From contig NZ_WOFH01000022.1 in assembly GCF_009733595.1 (NCBI RefSeq), positions 56,757-120,756 of the forward strand: a stretch of 64,000 bases of DNA. The letters are read 5' to 3'. This document shows positions 1 through 8,509 of this stretch, piece by piece (the first letter of the stretch is position 1; the number at the start of each line of letters is the position of its first letter). Below the pieces are notes generated by a model that was given only the letters and a program-made list of their open reading frames with translations, was not told where the DNA came from and did not search any database. Origin of the DNA: Actinomadura litoris. GTDB taxonomy: Bacteria > Actinomycetota > Actinomycetes > Streptosporangiales > Streptosporangiaceae. The translations under genes were made by a program, and so were the position numbers.

Positions 1-168
1 CCCTTGGCTCGCGCACAGAATTTTCCGCCGCCTCCCCCAAGCACCACCTGCTCGTCACCTCCCGACCCCGGCTCCAACCCGCCGAGTTATCCCCAGAATG
101 GCGTTCTAGTGCCGCGCCGCCGGGCGGGGACGCATGCTTGCCGAAGACCTCGTCCCGAAAGGAGCCCG

Positions 169-1125
169 ATGACCAGCATCATGTTCCCCGTCCCCTCCAG
201 CACGACGTCCCGGTTCGCCGTGGCGGCAGACCACATTCCGCACGACCTCGCCGGCGCCGCCCGCAGCCGCACCGTGGCCTTCAGCCCCCACCTGGCCGGA
301 CGGCTCGGCACGCCGCAACTGACCCTCCAGCGCGAGACCCTCGCCGACCTCCGCTGGGACCCCGCACGGATCACGGCCGTCCATCCCGGTCAGCGACGAG
401 CGCAGTGGGCGTTCCACCAGGCGGCAGAATTCGCCGTCGTCACATCGACCGCACCGGTCACCGACCAGCCCCGCGGCGCCCAGGTCGCCCGAGCCGCCGC
501 CCACGCCCTCGCCGACGCCACCGGCGGAGTGGTCGCCGACCTGGTCACCGGCCACATCCTGAGCCCTCCCACCACCGAACGGACGAGCTTCGTACTGGCG
601 GACCAGTGGCTCGGCGACGCCCTGCCCCCGTTCCGCGCCAACGGCCGCTGCACGGCCGCCGACCCCGAGCATGACCCCGAAGGGGTGAACGGCTGCTCCT
701 GCGTCCGCCTGCGCACCCGCGGCCTGCGCCGCTTCGGCCTCCCCGAACTCCAGATCACCGATGTCGCCTGCCCTCACGACCTGGTCGCCCTCAACGTCCT
801 CCGCACCACGGCCCGCCACCTGCTGACCGACCACTGGCAGTGGCTGGCGACCGGCCCCGCCGACCAGACCCGCACCATCACCGCCACCCGCCAGCTCACC
901 GAAAGCGACTTCAACGACTTCTGGGGCTCCACCCGCGAGCCCTGCACACACCCCGGCGCCTTCGAAGCCCACCTCACCCCGATCACCCCTCGCCTCTGGT
1001 CCGTTGCCCCACCGCCCACCTTCGACGGAACCACCAACGACTGGCTGTGGGGCGACACCCTCCCAACGAGCCTGCACGACGTCCTGAGCTCCCCCGCCGA
1101 TCCTCCCTTCCCCCAGGCCGCCTGA
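169..1125 (+). CDS. Hypothetical protein, 318 aa
   Basis: I do not recognise a family. The protein is soluble in appearance, with no signal peptide or membrane segment, and is rich in Thr, Pro and His. It has a Cys-containing central stretch (a Gly-Cys-Ser-Cys element near residue 179 and a further Cys about 27 residues on) followed by a Leu/Arg-rich helix and Trp-rich segments toward the C-terminus. Start chosen at ATG 169 because AAAGGAG lies at 158-164, five bases upstream; the reading frame stays open leftward to the window edge but without a better signal. Codon use is typically actinomycete with strong third-position GC, which argues for a real gene. No neighbour suggests a role, since the next 2 kb carries no convincing intact gene. 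Confidence 0.7.
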   Translation: MTSIMFPVPSSTTSRFAVAADHIPHDLAGAARSRTVAFSPHLAGRLGTPQLTLQRETLADLRWDPARITAVHPGQRRAQWAFHQAAEFAVVTSTAPVTDQPRGAQVARAAAHALADATGGVVADLVTGHILSPPTTERTSFVLADQWLGDALPPFRANGRCTAADPEHDPEGVNGCSCVRLRTRGLRRFGLPELQITDVACPHDLVALNVLRTTARHLLTDHWQWLATGPADQTRTITATRQLTESDFNDFWGSTREPCTHPGAFEAHLTPITPRLWSVAPPPTFDGTTNDWLWGDTLPTSLHDVLSSPADPPFPQAA

Positions 1126-3292
1126 CCCCACCGCCCGAGGGCCGTCCCGCCGATCAGGCTGGCAACAGAACAGCAGCCGTTGCGCTCGGAGCGGCCCGCT
1201 GCCGAGCATGAGGCCAGCGAGCAACCCACCCGGTCGCCACCCCAACCGCCCGACCGCCTTGACGGTTGTTCCCAGCACTTCCGCCATCGACGAGGATCGA
1301 AGCCCACTCCAGGCTGGCGAGCCTCCACCGGCTTTCCCGACCCGCGAAATTGTCAGGCATGGCCGAACCAAGATCGAAGAGCGCGAGCGATGAAGTCCGG
1401 GGGGAGCCAGTGCCAAGCTGATCGGCTGTCCGCCTTTCCTCCGGAGGCCAGATCGAGTGGTTCCCACCATCGGCAGGGATGCAGCCGCGATGGTCGACGC
1501 CGTCCGTCATCACCAATGCGGTCGGCGATCTCATCCTCAATCACCTCGGTCACCGGGAACATCTCGACGGACACGGACCAGTTCGGTGCCTTCGCGTCCG
1601 GTCACCGTCGTTATCACTACGTTCGAGCCCTTCAGGTGCTTCCGGACGGCTTCCCCATGCGTCTCTGCTCCAGCGCAGGGCGACGTCGTCGCGCGGTCGA
1701 CAGAGCGCCTCCACCCCCAGCCAGCGCGACAAGCACCGCCGCCCCCGCCCGCCGAGGACGCCACCCTGGACGAGGCGGACCTGGCGATGCTGCGCCAGCC
1801 CCTCGCCAACGCCGCCACCGGGTCGTCCAGCGGGAGGGCCTGGAGCGGATCGTGGTCGCGGCGGTCTCCAAGATCGGGGTGCTGGCGCCGCCGTTGATCC
1901 TGCTGGTCCTGCTGTATGTGGTCGGGGCGATCTCGATCCGCTGCGCCCTGATGACCGTCGTCCCGGCCACCCTCGTTAGCTCCTGGAAGGACGGCCACCG
2001 AGGCGCGCCCTCCACCGAACGGACGTCCGGCAACCGACCCGGCACAGCATCGCGGACCCCGATCCCAGACACGCTCGACCAGACCGCGCACCATCCGGCA
2101 GCGTCCAGCTCGGAACCACCGGCGTTGCGTGAGTGGGAGGCCATCAACCAGCACCCGTAGTGCCCGGCCGCCCGCCTTCCACGTTGCGACCAGCGTGCCC
2201 TGCACACGCGATGACGGGTCCACCAAGCGTGGCCAGCGTTGCGGCTGCCGGAAGAGGTCACGAGGTGGCCAAATCCGGCGAGTACAAAGGCGCTCTGCAG
2301 GAGGTCAGGCGTCGGGAACAAAATCAAGTCCCCGAGTGGTACCGGCATTGTTGGTCGCTTCAGACGCTGATCAGCCGGTCGGACAGGTCGGATGCGGGTC
2401 TGTGTTACGGCGAGGGTGGACGCGAGGGCCTGCTCGGCGGCGGTCTGGGCTGCGGCAAGAGTCGGCTGCCAGTAGGCGGTGTGCTCGATCTCGTGGTCGG
2501 CTCGTTCGGCTGCCGTCCGGAGACGGCGCGGACGGAAGGCAGCGCGGACTCGTCCGTGGCGTTCCTGAAGTGTCCGACGGCGGCGCGTCCGGCGATCTTG
2601 ACGCGGAACCAGGCTTATGGCCCGGTGGTCCGGCCGATCCTATGTAGGACGGTCTCCTCGGCGCTCCCGACGGGTGGCGTCCTCCACAGACTTCTGTAAG
2701 GAGCATCCTGTGTCGCGCTTGGTGCGCTCCGTGGCCCGCCTGCATTAGGGCGGTGCGCCGCACCTCAGCGGACACGGCCCGCTCGGCCTCCTGACGGGCG
2801 CGTCGTGCGGCGTCTCGTGTCGGAGATGGCACAGGCGGCCTTTGGTGATTCGTCGGGCTCAAGGCCGTGGATCCGGCTATGGAAGCGAGATGGTGCCTCT
2901 GGCGGGGAACTGGCGCCCTTGCGGCTCGGCTCCCCGCTGATCGAGCTGTTGATCAGGTTCAGGGTAGATGGCCGTGCGGGTCTCGCCCGCGACCCTCCTC
3001 GCAACTCCAACCGGAACCGCTTCTTGGGATGACCTGATCCCGATGGTCGTCATCCCTGAAGCCAACCGGGCTCCCGCGACTGCGTCCGGGCGGACCCGTG
3101 ACGATCTACTGAAACCTGGCCCCTCCTGCCTTGATCACTCTGATGGTCCGCACGTTTAGGGCCAGTAAGGGGGGAATTGTGCGGATGGAAGGTCAGCCGT
3201 CGCAACCAGGGAGAGCTAGGGAACCGAGCGGGTAGGGACCGTCAGCGCCTATGGCCCTACCGCCTGGCCCCACCGGAAAGGGCGACGCACCG
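1126..3292. other. Long stretch without a convincing intact gene; degenerate DNA
   Basis: Open frames exist on both strands, but none combines a ribosome site, a steady third-position GC bias and a recognisable fold. One short membrane-protein-like fragment is listed separately (1748-1996). The minus strand between about 2350 and 2860 carries Ala/Arg/Glu-rich frames that change phase more than once, which fits decayed coding sequence. Probably eroded accessory DNA. Confidence 0.6.
1748..1996 (+). pseudogene. Possible remnant of a small membrane protein, frameshifted
   Basis: In one frame (about 1748-1825) the translation reads as an acidic helix with the element DEADLAMLRQPLAN. In the next frame (about 1831-1995) it continues as EGLERI followed by a hydrophobic segment of roughly 25 residues (VLAPPLILLVLLYVV and onward), then a short polar tail. 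Joined by one frameshift near 1815-1835 these would form a soluble helix plus membrane segment of a small membrane protein. No start with a ribosome site is visible in either frame. The family is not identified and the call rests only on protein-like texture. Confidence 0.3.
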
Positions 3293-3583
3293 ATGCCCCT
3301 GCGGAAGATGCAGCAGTACACGTGGCAGAGCAGCCGTGCTCAGGGCCAGCACCAGGGCGGACGAGCCCGGTGCGAGCTCGTGGAGACCATCGAGGCGCCG
3401 GTGGCCAAGGCCGTTGGAAAGGTGTTGTCCCCGCAGAAGGTCAAGCAGGTCTGCGGCGCGGCCGGTGAGGGCGTCGAGCGGGTGAAGCGGGCCCGTTACC
3501 GCCCCGCAGGCCAAGTCCAGAGCGGCGCAGTTCGGCCCGGCGATCGGGCGGCGCAGGCGGGTCAGCTTTTGACACACCGCTGA
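3293..3583 (+). CDS. Small hypothetical protein, 96 aa, possibly a DUF3618-like remnant
   Basis: Short basic protein ending 18 bases before the YihY gene. The ATG at 3293 follows GGAAAGGG (3275-3282). The middle (RCELVETIEAPVAKAVGKVL) loosely recalls the Arg-x-Glu-Leu-x-x-Thr-Val-Glu helix that opens DUF3618 proteins, which are often encoded near YihY and phage-holin-like genes in actinomycetes. The usual transmembrane segment of that family is missing, so this may be a decayed copy or an unrelated small gene. The similarity is from memory and weak. Confidence 0.35.
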   Translation: MPLRKMQQYTWQSSRAQGQHQGGRARCELVETIEAPVAKAVGKVLSPQKVKQVCGAAGEGVERVKRARYRPAGQVQSGAVRPGDRAAQAGQLLTHR

Positions 3584-3601
3584 AGTTCAAGAAGGGACAT
3601 C

Positions 3602-4591
3602 ATGGGCAAAGTCGCGGCACCCTCCGACCTATCGGCCCGCTCGTGGGGGCAGGCGGCCAAACGGGCCGCCGGTGAGTACAAGCGCGACAACCTCTCGGAC
3701 TGGGCCGCCGCCCTCACCTACTACTCGGTGTTGTCGATCTTCCCGGCGATGCTGGTGGTGGTCTCGGTGATCGGGCTGGCCGGCACCTCCGTCAGCAACG
3801 ACCTGATCGACAACCTCGGCTCCATCGCGCCCGGCGCGGTGAAGAACCTGCTGACCAGCGCACTCACTCAACTGCAGGGCGGTCGCGGCGGCGCCGGGTT
3901 CATCGCGCTGATCGGCCTGCTCGCCGCGATCTGGTCGGCGTCGGGATACGTCGGGGCGTTCATGCGCGCCGCCAACGCCATCTACGACATCCCCGAAGGC
4001 CGCCCGTTCTGGAAGACGCTGCCGACCCGGTTGGCCACGACGGTGGTGACATTGGTGCTCCTGTCGGCGTCGGCGATCGCGGTGGTCGTGTCGGGACCGG
4101 TCGCCCGCAAGTTCGGCGACATGCTCGGCGTCGGCTCGACCGCCGTCACCATCTGGAACATCGCCAAATGGCCGGTCATGCTGTTCGTGGTCAGCTTCCT
4201 GTTCGCGCTGCTGTACTGGGCGGCACCCAACGCCAAGCGCTCCTTCCGCTGGGTCACCCCCGGTGGGGTGCTAGCGCTGGTGGTATGGCTGGCGGCGTCC
4301 GGGCTGTTCGCGCTCTATGTGGCGAACTTCGCCAACTACAACAAGACCTACGGCAGCCTCGCCGCTGTGATCATCTTTCTGGTCTGGTTGTGGATCACCA
4401 ATCTGGCGATCCTGCTGGGCGCGGAGATGAACGCCGAACTGGAGCGCGGCCGGGCGATCGCCGCCGGACAGCCTGCCGACCGCGAACCGTATGTGCAGTT
4501 CCGCGACACCCGTGGGTTCAGCGAGGAAGAACGCCGCGAGGCCGGCTTGGCCGGCACCTCACGGCGGCGACACGGCGACACTGACTCCTAG
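3602..4591 (+). CDS. YihY/virulence factor BrkB family inner-membrane protein
   Basis: The 329-residue protein has the family layout: a short cytoplasmic N-terminus, then about six hydrophobic segments, including one opening with YYSVLSIFPAMLVVVSVIGL, one around IALIGLLAAIWSASGYVGAF, and a C-terminal pair ending in LAVIIFLVWLWITNLAILLG-type sequence with the diagnostic Gly-Ala-Glu-Met-Asn-Ala-Glu motif. The tail is polar and charged. Family members are polytopic membrane proteins of unsettled biochemical function; the older annotation as ribonuclease BN is not accepted. Start at ATG 3602 is supported by AAGGGAC a few bases upstream. The stop codon coincides with the first bases of an IS terminal sequence, so the gene end may have been shaped by the insertion. 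Confidence 0.92.
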   Translation: MGKVAAPSDLSARSWGQAAKRAAGEYKRDNLSDWAAALTYYSVLSIFPAMLVVVSVIGLAGTSVSNDLIDNLGSIAPGAVKNLLTSALTQLQGGRGGAGFIALIGLLAAIWSASGYVGAFMRAANAIYDIPEGRPFWKTLPTRLATTVVTLVLLSASAIAVVVSGPVARKFGDMLGVGSTAVTIWNIAKWPVMLFVVSFLFALLYWAAPNAKRSFRWVTPGGVLALVVWLAASGLFALYVANFANYNKTYGSLAAVIIFLVWLWITNLAILLGAEMNAELERGRAIAAGQPADREPYVQFRDTRGFSEEERREAGLAGTSRRRHGDTDS

Positions 4592-4756
4592 GGCGTGTCC
4601 GGTAGATCATGTGTTGCTCAAGAGAAGTGCACTGATCAGGGTGATGGCTCCCGATAGTGGTGGCTTGTCGTCTCGGATGGCGATGCCGCGCCATTGCTTG
4701 AGCCGGTTGATGCGGCGTTCGACGAGGTTGCGGCGCTTGTAGGGGGTGGGGTCAAG
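4591..4756 (-). mobile_element. 3' remnant of an IS5-type insertion sequence (transposase C-terminus)
   Basis: Reading leftward from 4756, the frame encodes the last ~49 residues of a DDE transposase: YKRRNLVERRINRLKQWRGI, then about 25 further residues, stopping at TGA (4609-4607). This is the conserved C-terminal helix with the catalytic Glu of the DDE triad (the E of NLVERR), as found in IS5-family elements of streptomycetes and relatives. Just beyond the stop, GGGCGTGTCCGGTAGATC at 4591-4608 looks like the terminal inverted repeat. The sequence loses all similarity to a transposase upstream of 4756 (toward larger coordinates), so the N-terminal part and the other end are gone. Inactive remnant. 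Confidence 0.85.
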
Positions 4757-5187
4757 CCCGGAGGGCGGCCGCCGTTACGACCTGGCCGTTTTCGTCCGGC
4801 AGGCTCCGTCGGCGCGTAGGCCCTCGCCGGACATGAGCCAGATGGGCGCTATCCGTGATCGAGGACGACGCCGCTCGGCGGTCTTCATTCGTACATAAAC
4901 ACCCACGCGTGCACGGGACGTATTCGTTCGGCTGGCCCGATCTGGTGCACGGCGCCCTCCGTGCGCTCCGCGACCCCGATGCCCCCGACGGAAGGACGAG
5001 CGTCCCCATAGGCGCCCTGAGGCCGCCGACGCCCAAGACCACGCTCTGGGAGCGGGGGTCAGGTCGTGGTACGGCGACCAGCGCAATCGGCCGTATGGGC
5101 AATTCGCGTCCTCCTAGCGGCCTAGGGGGGATCTGGGGGTCCTTCCCCGATGCCAGGCGGGGGTGATCATTGGGGAGGCTGGCCCGC
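4757..5187. other. Gene-free stretch between the IS remnant and the serine hydrolase
   Basis: No frame here has a supported start or coherent protein. The end adjoining 5188 contains the GGGGAGG ribosome site (5172-5178) of the serine hydrolase. A matching second IS end was looked for and not found. Confidence 0.55.
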
Positions 5188-6256
5188 ATGACAGTGATGA
5201 GAGCCACGGCGCTGGCCGTCGTGATGGTCGCCGCCGTGCCCGCGACGGCTGTAGCGCAGACGCCCACGGCAGGGGACGCGCTGACCAAGGTGGTGACCGA
5301 GGCGAAGGCGCCCTCGGTCATCGCCCGGTGGGGCGTGGACGGCAGGTCCTATGAATTCCGGTACGGGGTCCGCAGGGCTGGTGGGCACGCCCCGCCTGTG
5401 CAGGGTGTGTTCCGCATCGGCAGCGTCACCAAGACCTTCACGGCCACGGTGATCCTTCAGATGGTGGGAGAGGGGCGGCTCTCGCTGACCGATGATGTGG
5501 AACGGTTGCTGCCGGGCGCCGTCCCCGGCGGGGCGTCGGGAATCACTGTGCGGCACCTGCTGCGGCACACCTCGGGGCTGCCGGAGTATCCCGACGAGTC
5601 CGCGTTCGACGATAGCGGGGCGCTGAAGGACCCGTTCCGTACCTGGACCCCGCGCGCGCTCCTCTCCGCGATCAAGGGCCGACCACGCGAGCCGCTCGGC
5701 ACCTTCTACTACGCGCAGACCAACTACGTGCTGCTCGGCATGATCATCGAGAAGGTCACGGGGACGCGCTACGCGACGGCGGTCAGGCAACGCATCCTTC
5801 GCCCCCTGAACCTGACCCACACCTATGTGCCGGGCACGGAGACCTTTTTTGAAGGGAAAGCACAACCGGGGCTACGTACTGGACAACGGCCGGTACGTCG
5901 ACGTCACCGCCCTGAATCCTTCGATCATGGACGCGGCCGGGCGGATCGTCTCCGACACCCGTGATCTGGCGACCTTCCAGCGCGGCCTGACGCGGATACT
6001 GGCCCCCGCGCAGCTGAACGAAATGCGCACCCCCACACCCGGCGGCAGCTACGGCGCCGGAGTGGAGAACATCCCGCTGAAGTGCGGCACCTTCTACGGC
6101 CACGCGGGCGGCGTCCCCGGATACTTCACGCTGACCGCCGCCTCCAAGGATGGACGCCGCTGGTTCGCCGCCTCGGCAACCCTCAACGGGCCGCAAGCCG
6201 TGCAGGGGCTCGTTACCACGCTAGGCACCGCGCTCAACGCCGCGTTGTGCCCGTGA
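5188..6256 (+). pseudogene. Secreted serine hydrolase (beta-lactamase/D-Ala-D-Ala carboxypeptidase family), frameshifted
   Basis: The N-terminal part (5188 to about 5850) starts at ATG 5188 behind GGGGAGG and has a signal peptide ending near Ala-Val-Ala/Gln (residues 21-24). It carries the nucleophile motif S79-Val-Thr-K82 in the sequence FRIGSVTKTF and the HTSGLPEY region. The remainder, with the third motif as HAGG before VPGYF, lies in the next frame (about 5851-6256). The switch sits on a run of six T (5845-5850); five T would restore one frame reading TFLKGKHNRGY. So the gene carries a one-base insertion in a homopolymer, either a real mutation or a sequencing error. The usual second motif Tyr-Ser-Asn is Tyr-Ala-Gln (in FYYAQTNYVLLG), which is unusual. 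If intact, the product would be an exported penicillin-binding-like or esterase-like enzyme. Confidence 0.8.
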
Positions 6257-6821
6257 GATCCTGACCGGATCGCAACGACATCCTCGTCGCCCGCTGAACG
6301 GCCGGACACCCCGGGCTGTTCAGCGGGTGTGCGGCTTCGCGAACACTCGCGTCTCCAGGCCCCCGTCCGAACACCAAGGACTGCACAGTCTCGGGCATCT
6401 ACCCGCATATCGGCGCGAAACCGCTAAAGCCCTCGCCGAACACGCCGCCACCGTTGACCTACTGGCCGCAGGTCAGGGGCCGGGTTCAGTGCATTGCGCG
6501 TCCACAGATAGGGCTCTCTTATCCGTGGCATCGTTTGCTCACGCCCTCTGCGCCCTGCGGGCCGACACGCTGGACGCCCTTCTCCGATCAGCCGATTCGC
6601 GATCATGGTTGTCACGGGTCAACAGGACGAGGCCGAGAAGGCGATAACCGGACTGGAGGGCAACTCAAAGTGACTAAATTCTAGATTAGCACTTTCGTCC
6701 GTGCGGCGACAAGCAGAAGATCCACACCCATCATTTTGGGCCTTTTCGCTGCAATCTCGCCGCTGCCTCCTTTACTGTGCGCGTGCCCGCTCTATCGGGA
6801 CGTGCGTGAAGAGGAGACTGT
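6257..6821. other. Gene-free stretch upstream of the lipoprotein gene
   Basis: No coherent coding frame. The distal part (about 6650-6800) is clearly less GC-rich than its surroundings and probably holds the promoter of the lipoprotein gene at 6822. Confidence 0.55.
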
Positions 6822-8078
6822 ATGAAGGTACCGGCGATGTTACTGGTGTTGCCGGTCGCGGCATCGATGCTGGCCAACGCAGGCTGTTCCACGAAGTCGC
6901 CGTCGCATGGCAAGAGGACACCGTCGTCGGCTGCGGCTTCGCCCGTCCGGTATTACGATCCGCCACGCCGGTTCTCGGCCAAGGAGGTGCAGGTAGGCAC
7001 AGGTCCGGTCGCGGTCGTCAAAGACACCGCCTATTCCTACGTCGAAACCGAGGAAGGCAGTGCGCTGGTGGCGACCGGCCTCGCGACCGGGGCGCGTCGC
7101 TGGTCGGTCGGGCTGCCCGGCGCCACCAACCTCACCAGCGGGCCGATGACCGAGGAGGATCCGCCGGCTCCGGTGGCGGTGACCGACGGGCAGGGCCAAG
7201 TCCTGATCGTCGCCGCCTACGACACCATCACCGAGGGCACCGGCACACAGCAGGACACCGAACAGACCCAGGTCCTCGCGGTCGACCCTGCGGGCCGAAC
7301 CCGCTGGCACCGGGCGGCCCCCGGACCCTCCACCGCGCTTCCACCCAAGATCGTGGGAGCGGGCCGCGACGGCAACGGCGTAAGCGTGATCTTGAACGTG
7401 GGCTACACCATGGCCGTGGACGCCCGATCGGGGGCGGTGCTCTGGAAGCGGGACGGGGTCATTCCACGCGGAGTCGATGGAGACAAGGTCGTGGGCTTCC
7501 GATCAGGAGACGACGACTGGACATCGAACCTGGTCGCGTTGCGCGGTCGCGACGGGACGTCCCTCTGGTCGGGTCCGGAGATCCGCACGGCCCTGGCCGG
7601 TCGGGTCCCGGAGCTGGTCATGGCGGGGTCCGGCCGGGTGGTGGTGCACACCTCGCAAGACGGCCGGGACACGCTGTTCGACACCGCCGACGGAAAGAAG
7701 GTCACCACGCTGACCCCGCTCGGCGGACTCGGCAACAAGGATTTCGTGTGCGAGTTCGATCAACGAGACACCATCGTGTGCACCGAGCCCGCCATGATCA
7801 GCGGAGACTCCCCCGAGCAAACGCTGGCGTTCGACGCCCGTTCCGGCCGCCGTCTGTGGTCGCTTCCCGACAAGGCCGCCGGCCGCGTGGCCCTCGATGT
7901 GACCTGCGCGTTCCATGGTGCCGTCTACGGTCACGCCGAGAACGGCGATGTGGTGGTCGACGCACGTAGCGGCGCCGACGTCGTGACCGGGGACGCGGCT
8001 CTCGCCGTGACCGACGCCGTGCCCGGTTACGGCCTGGTGACCTCGGGAGGCACCCAGGCGCACCCGGCCATCGGGTAA
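6822..8078 (+). CDS. Lipoprotein with PQQ-like beta-propeller repeats
   Basis: The 418-residue protein starts with a short signal sequence and a lipobox-like end (LANAG-C22) followed by Ser/Thr/Lys-rich linker, so it is probably anchored outside the membrane. The body is a series of beta-propeller blades of the PQQ-binding-like type: VATGLATGARRWSVGL, LAVDPAGRTRWHRAAP, MAVDARSGAVLWKRDG, LRGRDGTSLWSGPEI, LAFDARSGRRLWSLPD and VVDARSGADVVTG. Each has the Asp-x-x-x-Gly-x-x-x-Trp pattern in which Trp closes a blade. Such proteins are scaffold or sensor lipoproteins, and no catalytic residues for an alcohol dehydrogenase are evident. The start at ATG 6822 has AGGAG about seven bases upstream. It stands alone, with a strong hairpin after it (8123-8152). 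The lipobox lacks the usual Leu at -3, so lipidation is likely but not certain. Confidence 0.85.
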   Translation: MKVPAMLLVLPVAASMLANAGCSTKSPSHGKRTPSSAAASPVRYYDPPRRFSAKEVQVGTGPVAVVKDTAYSYVETEEGSALVATGLATGARRWSVGLPGATNLTSGPMTEEDPPAPVAVTDGQGQVLIVAAYDTITEGTGTQQDTEQTQVLAVDPAGRTRWHRAAPGPSTALPPKIVGAGRDGNGVSVILNVGYTMAVDARSGAVLWKRDGVIPRGVDGDKVVGFRSGDDDWTSNLVALRGRDGTSLWSGPEIRTALAGRVPELVMAGSGRVVVHTSQDGRDTLFDTADGKKVTTLTPLGGLGNKDFVCEFDQRDTIVCTEPAMISGDSPEQTLAFDARSGRRLWSLPDKAAGRVALDVTCAFHGAVYGHAENGDVVVDARSGADVVTGDAALAVTDAVPGYGLVTSGGTQAHPAIG

Positions 8079-8509
8079 GGCTCCGCGATCGCCCGGACGA
8101 GTTCGCGAATGGCAGCGGCCCAGTGGTGGGCGCCTGGGAAGGCGCCCACCACGAAGGCCAGCAGGCGCCACCGAACGGACCGTCGAATCCCCTTGCACGC
8201 GCGTTATGTGGATGTGGCCTTGCGCCGCGCAGCAACTGCGGCACACCCACACGACGAGCCCGGAAAGAACGCGAACGCCTATCGGTCTAGCGACCGACCG
8301 GCCTGCATAGAAGATTTGGTGCAGGAACCGAGGGGTCCGGGCTGAACTTCAAAGCAAGATGGGTGCGGTTCCTTTACGGGAAGGACGCGGCGGCCGGTCC
8401 CTGTTCCGAACCCGTGCGTCAGCCGGTGCCCGATTTTCCGCATCCCAGCCCAGCAAAAGCGCGCAGAGGTACTGCACCCGAATGCGCTCGTGTCGCTGGT
8501 AGCGGGTAG
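8079..8509. other. Gene-free stretch between convergent genes
   Basis: Apart from the hairpin at 8123-8152, nothing recognisable. A short open frame at 8109-8345 lacks a ribosome site and protein-like composition. Confidence 0.55.
8123..8152 (+). terminator. Hairpin, probable transcription terminator
   Basis: Perfect 12-bp stem: GTGGTGGGCGCC (8123-8134) pairs with GGCGCCCACCAC (8141-8152) around a six-base loop. It sits 45 bases after the lipoprotein stop. No T-run follows, as is common for actinomycete terminators. Confidence 0.65.

Noticed and set aside
1180..2160. A 326-codon + strand frame
   Set aside because: Only the stretch near 1830-1995 is protein-like; the rest is compositional and lacks a ribosome site, so only a small remnant is reported.
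4752..5321. 189-codon minus-strand frame between the IS remnant and the serine hydrolase
   Set aside because: It overlaps the signal peptide region of the serine hydrolase, has no ribosome site, and its composition is not protein-like.
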